Shown here piece by piece: positions 1-6,977 of a stretch of DNA of 8,655 nt (positions are counted from its first letter, which is position 1; each line of letters opens with the position of its first letter). Under the pieces are notes generated by a model, which searched no databases, was not told the DNA's origin, and worked only from the letters and a program-made list of their open reading frames with translations. Source of the stretch: an uncultured Bacillaceae bacterium. Lineage in GTDB: Bacteria > Bacillota > Bacilli > Bacillales > Caldibacillaceae. The stretch is taken from positions 1-8,655 of the forward strand of contig CALKAK010000184.1 in the NCBI GenBank assembly GCA_937983015.1. The letters are read 5' to 3'. The translations under genes were made by a program, and so were the position numbers.

Positions 1-1781
1 TAGAAATTCGTTCCTGCCTCGATGGAGATGTGTATAATGAAGATAGTAACTATGATGAACAGTTCTGGATACCCGTTCATGCTGAAGAAAAGCTTCTCGT
101 TGTGGAAACAAAACCGAATCCTTTCGGTGTCGAACAGTTTACCGTATGTACGACCATGGAAAACATTGCGCAAGCTCTGGAAAAAACGGAAGATGTTGTA
201 GAAAAGATGGAAGTTGCGGAAATATTCCGTGGTGATCTGGCTAAAGGAGAAAAAGCTATTTTTGAAAAACGGGTGATTGTCACAACAAGCCGTGACTATC
301 CGAAGGAAAAAGTTGCCGATGCGGCAAGAAATCTTATTCATGCCCTTAAAGGGCGGGAGTACGTCGATTTACGTGAAAAACATAGCGAACTCTGGAAGAA
401 GCGCTGGGAGAAAGCGGATGTTGAAATCGGTGGTGATCCGGCAGCACAGCAGGGAATCCGTTTTAATATTTTTCAGTTATTCTCCACCTATTACGGCGAA
501 GATGAACGGTTGAATATCGGTCCGAAAGGGTTCACCGGAGAAAAATATGGCGGCGCGACATACTGGGACACGGAAGCTTTCCTTTTCCCTTTTTATCTCG
601 GTGTCGCCAGTCCAGAAGTCGCCAAAAATCTGTTGTTATATCGGTATAATCATTTACAAGCTGCGAAGAAAAACGCCCGTAAATTAGGATTAAAAGGTGC
701 CCTCTATCCGATGGTTACCTTTACTGGTGAAGAATGTCACAATGAATGGGAAATTACATTTGAAGAAATTCACCGCAACGGGGCCATCGTTCATGCGATC
801 TATAATTATACGAATTACACGGGCGATGAAAGTTATTTGCTCGATAAAGGCATAGATGTCATGGTAGAAATCAGTCGCTTCTGGGCCGATCGGGTCCACT
901 ATCATGAGGGGAAAGGACAGTATATGATTCACGGGGTTACCGGTCCGAACGAATACGAAAACAATGTGAACAATAACTGGTATACGAATTACATCGCTGC
1001 CTGGTGCCTCGAATATACCCTAGAGACACTGGAGAAGGTGGCACCGGAAAAATTGCAAGCTCTCGGTGTCACGGAAGAAGAAAAACGTCTGTGGAAAGAA
1101 ATCTCGGAAAATATGTATCTCCCTTATGATGAAGAAAGACAAATTTTTGTGCAGCATGACACATTCCTTGATAAGCCGCTGCAGACAGTGGCTGACCTTG
1201 CGCCGGAAGATTTACCCCTCAATCAAAACTGGTCCTGGGACCGGATTTTACGTTCCTGCTTTATCAAACAGGCGGATGTACTGCAGGGAATCTATTTCTT
1301 CGGCGATCGCTTTACGAAAGAAGAGAAAAGGAGAAATTTCGAGTTTTACGAGCCTATGACCGTTCACGAATCAAGTCTTTCGCCGAGCATCCATGCGGTG
1401 ATTGCCGCGGAACTACGCCTGCTCGACAAAGCGGTAGAACTATATGAACGCACCGCCCGCCTTGATCTTGATAATTATAATAATGACACCGAAGATGGAC
1501 TGCATATTACATCGATGAGTGGGAGCTGGCTGGCAATCGTGCAGGGATTTAGCGGGATGCGCACGTACGATGGCGAGCTTTCCTTCGCCCCGATTATTCC
1601 GGAAAAATGGACGCACTACAGCTTCTATATTAATTATCGCGATCGTCTCTTGAAAATTACCGTCGATAAGGAACGGTCTACTTTCGAACTCGTATCCGGT
1701 AAACCGCTGAAGATGAAAGTTTATGATAATTTGATCACCTTAACGAAAACTTATACTTGTCCGACAGAAAAAGTACATTAA
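1..1781 (+). CDS. mapA: Maltose phosphorylase (GH65), 5' end cut by window
   Basis: This is a glycoside hydrolase family 65 phosphorylase that splits maltose with inorganic phosphate into beta-glucose 1-phosphate and glucose in the cytoplasm. The reading frame is open from base 3, and the residues before the GTG at base 30 already read LDGDV followed by [11 protein letters not shown], a conserved GH65 stretch, so that GTG is internal and roughly 165-170 N-terminal residues lie upstream. Maltose specificity is suggested by HNEWEITFE (738-764), which matches the His413-Glu421 acceptor loop I recall for Lactobacillus brevis maltose phosphorylase. The probable general acid Glu lies in TGPNEYENN (about 939-965). 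KQADV (about 1266-1280) matches the glucose-contacting Lys-Gln pair, and HESSLSPS and NNDTEDGLH (about 1365-1508) belong to the phosphate and active-site loops. No break is seen up to the TAA. The regulator gene follows after 50 bases without a terminator, so the two are probably co-transcribed. Other GH65 specificities such as trehalose or kojibiose are less likely. The symbol is by family similarity. Confidence 0.93.
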   Translation, partial: EIRSCLDGDVYNEDSNYDEQFWIPVHAEEKLLVVETKPNPFGVEQFTVCTTMENIAQALEKTEDVVEKMEVAEIFRGDLAKGEKAIFEKRVIVTTSRDYPKEKVADAARNLIHALKGREYVDLREKHSELWKKRWEKADVEIGGDPAAQQGIRFNIFQLFSTYYGEDERLNIGPKGFTGEKYGGATYWDTEAFLFPFYLGVASPEVAKNLLLYRYNHLQAAKKNARKLGLKGALYPMVTFTGEECHNEWEITFEEIHRNGAIVHAIYNYTNYTGDESYLLDKGIDVMVEISRFWADRVHYHEGKGQYMIHGVTGPNEYENNVNNNWYTNYIAAWCLEYTLETLEKVAPEKLQALGVTEEEKRLWKEISENMYLPYDEERQIFVQHDTFLDKPLQTVADLAPEDLPLNQNWSWDRILRSCFIKQADVLQGIYFFGDRFTKEEKRRNFEFYEPMTVHESSLSPSIHAVIAAELRLLDKAVELYERTARLDLDNYNNDTEDGLHITSMSGSWLAIVQGFSGMRTYDGELSFAPIIPEKWTHYSFYINYRDRLLKITVDKERSTFELVSGKPLKMKVYDNLITLTKTYTCPTEKVH

Positions 1782-1831
1782 ATTTTGAGCGTCCTTGCTA
1801 GCTACTACAGAAGGCGTGTAGGAGGAAGCGC

Positions 1832-2863
1832 ATGAACATAACGATTAAAGACGTGGCAAAAGCTGCTAACGTATCACCATCCACTGTTTCGCGGGTGATC
1901 GCGGACAGCCCGCGAATCAGTGAAAAAACGAAGAAAAAAGTCCGCAAAGTGATGGAGGAACTGGGCTATCATCCGAATTTCATCGCCAGAAGTCTGGCAA
2001 ATCAATCCACCCAGGTCATCGGCGTTGTCTTTCCGAGTTCGGGAAATCTCGCCTTTCAAAACCCGTTCTTCTCTGAAGTGTTGCGGGGTATCAGTGAAGC
2101 TGCCCACGAAAAGCATTACGGGATTCAATTGACGACAGGAGTTACGGAAGAAGAAATCTATCAAGATGTTTTGCGAATGGTTCAGGGTGGCCGGGTGGAT
2201 GGTGTCATTTTGCTTTATTCCAAGATCAAAGATCACGTTATCGATTATTTGCTGGAAAAGGATTTCCCTTTTGTCATGGTCGGGAAGCCTTATGAACATG
2301 TAGATAAAATTACCCATGTTGATAACGATAATGTGGAAGCGGCCAGGGAAACGACGGAATACTTATTAAAACTCGGGCACCAGCGAATCGGGTTCATCGG
2401 CGGCGATAAACATTTAATGGTAACCGTCACCCGTCTGGAAGGATATAAACAAGCTTTACAGAAAGCGAATATGCCGATCCGCAAGGAATATATCATCCAT
2501 GAAGATTTTCTCGAAAGCGGTGGAAAACAGGGGACCTTAAAACTGCTTTCCTTACCGGAGCCGCCAACGGCTCTAATCGTGACGGACGATTTAATGGCGC
2601 TAGGTGTGCTGCAGACCGTACTCCAATACGGTCTGGAAGTGCCCCGGGATCTATCGGTCGTCAGTTTTAACAATGCGTTAATTGCCCGGCTCGCCAATCC
2701 CCCGTTGTCGTCAGTAGACATCGGTATTCTCGATTTAGGGATGGAAGCTGTCAAGCAACTTATTGCCAAAATAGAGAATAAGCGGGAGCCGGTCAAACGG
2801 GTGATTATTCCCCATGAGCTTATCATCCGCTCATCTTGTGCATCCCGGGATGAAAATTCGTGA
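1832..2863 (+). CDS. malR: LacI/GalR-family transcriptional regulator, probable maltose regulator
   Basis: This 343-residue protein is a full-length LacI/GalR-family DNA-binding regulator. Residues 1-57 form the DNA-binding domain: the helix-turn-helix is TIKDVAKAANVSPSTVSRVI (about 4-23), followed by LGYHPNFIARSLANQ, which holds the hinge helix with the Leu that normally intercalates in the operator minor groove. Residues from about 60 form a periplasmic-binding-protein-like effector domain, with VIGVVFP, GRVDGVILL, THVDNDN, GHQRIGFIGG, TDDLMALGVLQ and PRDLSVVSFNN all in the usual order. AGGAGG (1820-1825) stands 6 bases before the ATG and fixes the start. Lying between a maltose phosphorylase and an alpha-glucosidase, it most likely senses a maltose-related sugar and controls these genes; that role and the symbol are inferred from context. 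The effector and the direction of control cannot be read from the sequence. A hairpin follows the stop codon. Confidence 0.9.
   Translation: MNITIKDVAKAANVSPSTVSRVIADSPRISEKTKKKVRKVMEELGYHPNFIARSLANQSTQVIGVVFPSSGNLAFQNPFFSEVLRGISEAAHEKHYGIQLTTGVTEEEIYQDVLRMVQGGRVDGVILLYSKIKDHVIDYLLEKDFPFVMVGKPYEHVDKITHVDNDNVEAARETTEYLLKLGHQRIGFIGGDKHLMVTVTRLEGYKQALQKANMPIRKEYIIHEDFLESGGKQGTLKLLSLPEPPTALIVTDDLMALGVLQTVLQYGLEVPRDLSVVSFNNALIARLANPPLSSVDIGILDLGMEAVKQLIAKIENKREPVKRVIIPHELIIRSSCASRDENS
2841..2852. repeat. 12-base perfect palindrome at the 3' end of the regulator gene
   Basis: CATCCCGGGATG reads the same on both strands and has the central CG that LacI-family operators commonly carry. It lies inside the last codons of the regulator, about 150 bases before the glucosidase start. 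An operator role is speculative, because the sequence is also simply coding. Confidence 0.3.
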
Positions 2864-2878
2864 TGATGCATTGACTAG

Positions 2879-2915
2879 AGGCATTCCCTTTTTTCTGGAA
2901 TGCCTGTATATTTTG
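2879..2915 (+). terminator. Hairpin after the regulator gene, possible leaky terminator
   Basis: AGGCATTCC (2879-2887) and GGAATGCCT (2897-2905) form a perfect 9 bp stem with a 9-base loop, 15 bases after the regulator's stop codon. The following GTATATTTT is only moderately T-rich, so termination may be partial. This would lower, but not abolish, read-through into the GH31 gene. Confidence 0.6.
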
Positions 2916-2923
2916 AGATCTGA

Positions 2924-2938
2924 CCCGGCATGACCGGG
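2924..2938. repeat. Short inverted repeat upstream of the glucosidase, candidate operator
   Basis: CCCGG, five bases, CCGGG form a small inverted repeat about 60 bases before the proposed glucosidase start. It could be a regulator half-site pair or a minor hairpin. There is no direct evidence for either. Confidence 0.25.
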
Positions 2939-2984
2939 AATGGTCCGTGTTATTTGGATGAAGAATTTCAATATTAATGGATGG

Positions 2985-2991
2985 AAAGGAG
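2985..2991 (+). promoter_or_regulatory. Ribosome binding site setting the TTG start of the GH31 gene
   Basis: AAAGGAG stands 8 bases before the TTG at 3000. No comparable site precedes the in-frame ATG codons at 2940 or 2958, so TTG is the better start. Confidence 0.75.
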
Positions 2992-2999
2992 CAAGAGAG

Positions 3000-5390
3000 T
3001 TGATAAATAAAGATTCCCTTCAGACATATGATCCTGTTGCGCATCCGGATGCGATTGTCGCGGGGGAGCGGTTTCGTTTTACGATTCTAACCGACTCATT
3101 AATTCGCCTGGAGTATTCAGAAACGGGCACTTTTGAAGACCGGCCAACACAAACTGTTCTTCACCGCCGCTTTCCTGTCCCTGAATATCGTGTGATAAAA
3201 AGAGATGGTGAGTTACAAATTCATACGGATTCCTTCATCTTGTATTACACGGGCGGTCCTTTTACGAAGTATTCTTTATATATCGATGTGAAAAATAACT
3301 ACAGTCTGTACGATCAGCGCTGGCATTTCGGTGAACCGATCGAAACGTTGAAAGGAACGGTACGGACATTAGACTTTATCGATGGAGAGACGGAACTGGA
3401 AGAAGGAATTCAGGCGAAACATGGATATGCGGTCATCGATGATTCCCGTTCGTTTATTCTGCAGGATGGGGAAACATTCATCCCTCGAAAACCGGGGACC
3501 GTCGATCTTTATTTCTTTGCCCACGGCCGGAATTATAAGCAGGGCTTGCGCAATTTTTTCCGGCTAACAGGGGTTCCGCCTTTACTGCCGCGCTATGCTC
3601 TGGGAAACTGGTGGAGCCGCTATTGGGCTTATACAGAAGAAGAATATAAACAATTGATGTTGCGGTTTAAGAAGGAAGATATTCCGTTTACAGTCGCGGT
3701 CATTGACATGGACTGGCATCTTGTCGATATTCCGGAAAAATACGGGAGCGGCTGGACGGGCTATACGTGGAACAAAGATTTGTTTCCCGATCCGGATGAA
3801 TTCTTACGGTGGCTCCACGATAACGGCCTGAAAGTAACATTGAACGTACATCCCGCTGATGGTGTCCGCCCCCATGAAGAGATGTACGAAGATATGGCCA
3901 AAGAATTAGGTGTGAACTATGAAAATGAAGAACCGATCCCCTTTGATATAACGGATAAAAAGTTTCGCGAGGCATACTTCAAGTATCTCCACCACCCAGA
4001 AGAAAAAAGAGGGGTGGATTTCTGGTGGATCGACTGGCAGCAAGGGAAAATTAGCAAAACACCCGGACTGGATCCCCTCTGGCTTCTCAACTATTTCCAT
4101 ACCCGGGATCAGGAAAAACAGGGAAAACGCCCTTTGATTTTGTCGCGTTATGCCGGTGTTGGAAGTCATCGTTATCCGATTGGATTTTCTGGAGATACCG
4201 TGATTTCCTGGGATTCTTTACGTTTTCAACCTTATTTTACAGCGACAGCAACCAATATCGGTTACACCTGGTGGAGTCATGATATCGGTGGTCATTATCA
4301 TGGCGTTCGTGATGATGAATTAAGCCTTCGCTGGATACAATTCGGTGTGTTCAGCCCGATCTTGCGCCTGCACAGTTCGAAAAATCCTTTCACCGGCAAA
4401 GAACCGTGGAATTATCCGGATCATATTGCGGCAATCATGAAAAAATATTTGCGCTTGCGCCATGCGTTCATACCGTATCTTTATACGATGAACTGGCGGA
4501 CGCATCGTAATAACCACCCGTTAATTATGCCCGTTTACTACGAATATCCGCAAGAAGAAGCCGCCTATGAAGTACCGAATCAGTACTTCTTCGGTAGTGA
4601 ACTGATGGTAGCGCCGGTGACGGAAAAAACGATTGCAGAACTAAAAATGGCTCCTGTTGATGTTTGGCTTCCGGAAGGACTCTGGTTCGATTTCTTTACA
4701 GGCAGAGTATATACGGGTGAAAAACGATTCCGTGTCTATCGTGATCTTCAGACGTTACCGGTATTCGCGAAAGCTGGAGCCATTATACCTATGGCAATAG
4801 TGGAACCCCATGACAATTCAATTACCAATCCAGAAAAATTGGAAGTTCTTGTCTTTCCAGGTGCTGCAAATGAGTTTGACCTATATGAAGATGATGGGGA
4901 ATCATTGCGATATCAAAATGGTGAATATGCCCTGACCAAATTTTCCTTTGATCCGGAACAAAAAATGTTCACTGTATACCCAACCCGTGGTGCATTACAT
5001 GTGATCCCGGAAAAAAGGTTGCTCAAACTTAAGTTCCGCGGTTTTAAAGAGATCGAGAATATGGAAGTTTACCGTGATGGAAAAGCGATTCCTATAACAA
5101 AAGAATACGATCCCACAACCGCGACGATCACAATAACAATTCCTGATCATGATCCCCGTACGAAATTAGAAGTATTCTTCGATACTGATGAACCGTTCGT
5201 CTATGAAAACGATATGGACAAGGAACGAATTTTCCATTTATTAATGCGTGCACAAATTTCTTATGATTTGAAAGAGAAGATTTACCGTATCGTCCAATTA
5301 GAGGATCCTCTTCGTATCATTAGTGAATTAAACCGTATGGATCTTGACGGTCATCTGTTCAGTGCTTTACTTGAATATTTGCTCGATTAA
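3000..5390 (+). CDS. Cytoplasmic GH31 alpha-glucosidase family protein
   Basis: This is a family 31 glycoside hydrolase of 796 residues if it starts at the TTG, or 816 from the upstream ATG at 2940, which lacks a ribosome binding site. It likely hydrolyses alpha-glucosides to glucose by a retaining mechanism. No signal peptide or membrane segment is seen, so it is expected in the cytoplasm. Layout from the TTG: N-terminal beta-sandwich to about residue 195; catalytic barrel from RYALGNWW to about 500; beta domains with YFFGSELMVAPV and a DLYEDDGES-type distal module to about 735; then a charged helical tail (739-796). The likely nucleophile is Asp345 in FWWIDWQQG, and the acid/base is Asp399 in GFSGDTVISWDSL; TWWSHDIGGH follows as usual. 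WIDWQQ departs from the more familiar WIDMNE form, so exact linkage specificity is open (maltose, isomaltose, nigerose, kojibiose or a transglycosylase). Its position after a maltose phosphorylase and a LacI-type regulator supports a role in malto-oligosaccharide or related glucoside use. Confidence 0.9.
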   Translation: MINKDSLQTYDPVAHPDAIVAGERFRFTILTDSLIRLEYSETGTFEDRPTQTVLHRRFPVPEYRVIKRDGELQIHTDSFILYYTGGPFTKYSLYIDVKNNYSLYDQRWHFGEPIETLKGTVRTLDFIDGETELEEGIQAKHGYAVIDDSRSFILQDGETFIPRKPGTVDLYFFAHGRNYKQGLRNFFRLTGVPPLLPRYALGNWWSRYWAYTEEEYKQLMLRFKKEDIPFTVAVIDMDWHLVDIPEKYGSGWTGYTWNKDLFPDPDEFLRWLHDNGLKVTLNVHPADGVRPHEEMYEDMAKELGVNYENEEPIPFDITDKKFREAYFKYLHHPEEKRGVDFWWIDWQQGKISKTPGLDPLWLLNYFHTRDQEKQGKRPLILSRYAGVGSHRYPIGFSGDTVISWDSLRFQPYFTATATNIGYTWWSHDIGGHYHGVRDDELSLRWIQFGVFSPILRLHSSKNPFTGKEPWNYPDHIAAIMKKYLRLRHAFIPYLYTMNWRTHRNNHPLIMPVYYEYPQEEAAYEVPNQYFFGSELMVAPVTEKTIAELKMAPVDVWLPEGLWFDFFTGRVYTGEKRFRVYRDLQTLPVFAKAGAIIPMAIVEPHDNSITNPEKLEVLVFPGAANEFDLYEDDGESLRYQNGEYALTKFSFDPEQKMFTVYPTRGALHVIPEKRLLKLKFRGFKEIENMEVYRDGKAIPITKEYDPTTATITITIPDHDPRTKLEVFFDTDEPFVYENDMDKERIFHLLMRAQISYDLKEKIYRIVQLEDPLRIISELNRMDLDGHLFSALLEYLLD

Positions 5391-5412
5391 GAGAAACTAA
5401 ATCTACGATAAG

Positions 5413-5460
5413 TACGGCCTTTAACAAGAAGGCAATCATTTGCCTCCGTAAAATTATTTT
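5413..5460 (+). terminator. Bulged hairpin followed by a T-rich run, probable GH31 terminator
   Basis: TACGG (5413-5417) pairs with CCGTA (5446-5450), and directly inside it AGGCAA (5430-5435) pairs with TTGCCT (5440-5445) around a 4-base loop. The two stems are contiguous on the 3' side and separated by a 12-base bulge on the 5' side. AAAATTATTTTT follows, so this is a weaker or imperfect terminator 22 bases after the GH31 stop codon. Confidence 0.5.
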
Positions 5461-5464
5461 TAAA

Positions 5465-5519
5465 AGAGGTGTCCAGGAGTTTTTATTGATCAGTCTGGAC
5501 TACCTCTATTCTCCTTTTT
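5465..5519. terminator. Long hairpin, probable bidirectional terminator
   Basis: AGAGGTGTCCAG (5465-5476) pairs with CTGGAC (5495-5500) and ACCTCT (5502-5507), giving a 12 bp stem with one bulged T and an 18-base loop. On the + strand a T-run begins 8 bases later (CTCCTTTTT). On the - strand the stem is followed at once by TTTT and an A/T-rich run, so it could serve both converging genes. Confidence 0.65.
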
Positions 5520-5525
5520 AACCAT

Positions 5526-5609
5526 TTAAAAGGAAATTTTTTAACATGAAACGGAGCAAATAGATATACGATGTGATCACACACTCGTGATGGTTAAAAG
5601 AAATTTTTT
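5526..5609 (+). repeat. Pair of 16-17 base direct repeats
   Basis: TTAAAAGGAAATTTTTT (5526-5542) recurs as TTAAAAGAAATTTTTT (5594-5609), identical except for one missing G. In addition TTTTAACCAT (5516-5525) is the exact reverse complement of ATGGTTAAAA (5590-5599). The copies are AT-rich, so chance contributes, but their clustering at the border of the inverted repeat is notable. Confidence 0.6.
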
Positions 5610-5676
5610 CAAAATAAAAAACTACAGCAGCTGGCTGTAGTTTTTAAAACAACTGGTGTGATCACGGCGAAATCTA
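5561..5676. repeat. Imperfect long inverted repeat enclosing a terminator
   Basis: GTGATCACAC (5573-5582) is an exact reverse complement of GTGTGATCAC (5656-5665). Further out TAGAT (5561-5565) matches ATCTA (5672-5676), with partial matching between. The left arm itself contains the 10-base palindrome TGTGATCACA (5572-5581), and the right arm contains GTGATCAC (5658-5665). The 12 bp terminator stem (5617-5645) sits near the centre. No open reading frame or target duplication was recognised. Confidence 0.55.
5616..5646. terminator. Strong bidirectional intrinsic terminator
   Basis: AAAAACTACAGC (5617-5628) pairs with GCTGTAGTTTTT (5634-5645) around the loop AGCTG. The GC-containing 7 bp core is flanked by an A-run and a T-run, so it works in principle on either strand. 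It lies about 100 bases beyond the end of the YajQ gene and 226 beyond the GH31 gene. Confidence 0.85.
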
Positions 5677-5747
5677 TATTAGTGTTTACCATTTTCTCAT
5701 TGGAGCTGAGGGTGATCCTGCTAGACCGCATCTGAAAGAATTTATTT

Positions 5748-6239
5748 TTAACGATAGTTGACGAACTGTAACTCTACCGGCAAGTCCGCCGCTTTCAAGG
5801 TGGCGATCACTTGTTGCAGGTCATCTTTACTTTTTCCCGAGACGCGGATCTGATCGCCCTGCACCTGGCTTTTTACTTTTAGTTTTGTATTTTTAATAAT
5901 CGTGTTGATTTGTTTTGCCACATCCCGATCGATGCCCTGGACGAGCTGGACGCGCATGCGCACGTTGCCACCGGCAGCCGGTTCCAGTTTTCCGTATTTT
6001 AAGTTTTTGATCGGCACATTGCGGCGAATTAATTTGCTGAGGAGCACATCTTTGAGCTGGTTCATTTTAAATTCATCGTCAGAAATCATGATGATTTCTT
6101 CCCCATCGAGGGTGACTTCACTACTACTGCCTTTAAAGTCATAACGGTTTTGAATCTCTTTCTTTGTCTGCTGAATTGCGTTTGTTACTTCGTTTAAATC
6201 GACACGAGATACGATATCAAAAGAATTTTCTTTAGCCAT
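5748..6239 (-). CDS. yajQ: YajQ/YitK family (UPF0234, DUF520) nucleotide-binding protein
   Basis: This 163-residue protein matches the YajQ family over its whole, normal length. Recognisable parts are [16 protein letters not shown] near the N-terminus, [19 protein letters not shown] in the middle of the first domain, the basic stretch [57 protein letters not shown], and the ending [11 protein letters not shown]. The family has two ferredoxin-like domains, binds nucleotides or RNA, and some members (such as the Xanthomonas homologue) bind cyclic di-GMP. The role in Bacillota is poorly defined; the Bacillus subtilis homologue is YitK. GGAGG (6246-6250) precedes the ATG by 6 bases. It lies 58 bases downstream of the small membrane protein genes, with a TATAAT box in the gap, so it may have its own promoter. 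A strong terminator follows in the convergent region. Confidence 0.95.
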   Translation of the reverse strand: MAKENSFDIVSRVDLNEVTNAIQQTKKEIQNRYDFKGSSSEVTLDGEEIIMISDDEFKMNQLKDVLLSKLIRRNVPIKNLKYGKLEPAAGGNVRMRVQLVQGIDRDVAKQINTIIKNTKLKVKSQVQGDQIRVSGKSKDDLQQVIATLKAADLPVELQFVNYR

Positions 6240-6271
6240 CTTTTTCCTCCAAACGATCCATTCTTATCCCC

Positions 6272-6300
6272 ATTATATTCCAATAGCCGCGATTTTACTA
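6272..6300 (-). promoter_or_regulatory. Candidate promoter of the yajQ gene
   Basis: The - strand carries a perfect TATAAT at 6277-6272, placing a start of transcription about 15 bases before the ribosome binding site. The hexamer 17 bases upstream (TAGTAA, 6300-6295) is a poor -35, so the call rests mainly on the -10 box and its position. Confidence 0.4.
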
Positions 6301-6495
6301 GAGGCGCCAGGTTTCATGCCTCTTTTTTTCTGTTAATTGGTCGTATACATCGAACAGGCAAACGAATAAGGTGGCGCCAATCGCGATAATTAAATTCTCT
6401 GTATGCTTGAAATGAAAGAAGATCCCGATCAAGTAAAAAACGATCATTCGGGCAATCGTTAAAAATATGAGAGCGAGGGCATTTTTGCCAATCAA
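6298..6495 (-). CDS. Small two-span membrane protein, unknown function
   Basis: This 65-residue protein is not recognised. It has two hydrophobic segments (about residues 5-27 and 31-48), a short FKHTEN connector, and a charged C-terminus (DQLTEKKRHETWRL). The start is a TTG whose TTGA overlaps the TGA stop of the preceding 108-residue gene, the typical arrangement of translational coupling. A GAGGT stands 12 bases upstream, which is rather far; there is no ATG in frame before residue 17, and using that one would remove much of the first span. The two proteins may work together, since they are small, both membrane-embedded and overlapping, but this is inference. The last codons overlap a hairpin noted in the findings. 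Confidence 0.65.
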   Translation of the reverse strand: MIGKNALALIFLTIARMIVFYLIGIFFHFKHTENLIIAIGATLFVCLFDVYDQLTEKKRHETWRL

Positions 6496-6818
6496 AATTC
6501 TAAAACGACCTCAAAGACGTGATCAAACGTGAATAAATAGAGAAAAAAGCAGGGTGCGATCCAGAAAAGAGCGCGTCCTGAGATATGTAGTGAAAAAAGA
6601 GAATTCAACATTTTCGTTGAACCGACGAGTACGACAAAAAGAAAGGTGATGATCACCGTTATAAAAAGGGCCAAGACCAGGCCGATTCCGATACTGGCAC
6701 CGACGAAACGCAAAATCCGGGTTTCTTTTCGATCCCGCTTTTCCGTTTTATAAATCCACGGGAAGAGCAAGGTAAAGGAAAGAAGAAAGATCATCAGTGC
6801 TAAAAAGATAATTTCCAT
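6492..6818 (-). CDS. Small three-span membrane protein, unknown function
   Basis: This 108-residue protein is not recognised. It has three likely membrane spans: about residues 2-22, 38-68 (long, possibly including an amphipathic end) and 84-104. The loop after the first span is basic (KTEKRDRKETR), which by the positive-inside rule puts it in the cytoplasm. There is no signal cleavage site or catalytic motif. The start is an ATG preceded by GGGGGGA (about 6 bases away), a good if unusual G-run ribosome binding site. It is the first gene of an overlapping pair and lies after the terminator at 6936-6967, so it needs a promoter in 6819-6935, where I see no convincing sigma-A hexamer pair. By position it might correspond to one of the small Yit proteins of Bacillus subtilis, which I cannot confirm. 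Confidence 0.75.
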   Translation of the reverse strand: MEIIFLALMIFLLSFTLLFPWIYKTEKRDRKETRILRFVGASIGIGLVLALFITVIITFLFVVLVGSTKMLNSLFSLHISGRALFWIAPCFFLYLFTFDHVFEVVLEF

Positions 6819-6935
6819 CGCAATCCCCCCGAGAGATTTCGTAAAAATCCCGGGACAGATTTAATCTTTTCAAAATTATTTACGAGAAAATGAGAATATG
6901 TCTTCAATATCGTAACCGATTTTTTCATTGCCCGG

Positions 6936-6967
6936 AAAATAAAAAAGGAACTGCTTATTGCAGTCCC
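6936..6967 (-). terminator. Intrinsic terminator after the 43-residue protein gene
   Basis: On the - strand GGGACTGC pairs with GCAGTTCC (8 bp including one G-T wobble) around the loop AATAA, followed by TTTTTTATTTT. It begins 10 bases after the stop codon of the small basic protein gene, separating it and the DegV gene from the membrane protein pair. Confidence 0.85.
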
Positions 6968-6977
6968 TGACAAATGG

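Larger units (their letters stand above)
5391..5747. other. Gene-free convergent intergenic region rich in hairpins and repeats
   Basis: This 357-base stretch lies between the convergent GH31 and YajQ genes. No convincing coding sequence was found on either strand. It is AT-rich and holds three hairpins, a nested imperfect inverted repeat and a direct repeat, each listed separately. The last part (about 5680-5747) shows nothing I can name. Confidence 0.8.

Noticed and set aside
30..32. GTG as the start of the maltose phosphorylase
   Set aside because: The frame is open upstream to the window edge and the residues before it (EIRSCLDGD) belong to the conserved GH65 motif. The gene is truncated by the window and does not start here.
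2290..2871. 193-residue open frame on the - strand within the regulator gene
   Set aside because: It is fully antisense to a clear LacI-family gene and has no recognisable domain; it is a shadow frame.
5572..5581. TGTGATCACA as a CRP/Fnr-type binding site
   Set aside because: The half-sites resemble TGTGA and TCACA but lack the normal 4-6 base spacing, and the site lies between convergent genes rather than in a promoter.
5391..5747. CRISPR array or insertion sequence in the gene-free stretch
   Set aside because: The repeats are only two copies, AT-rich and unevenly arranged. No spacer periodicity, transposase fragment or target-site duplication was found.
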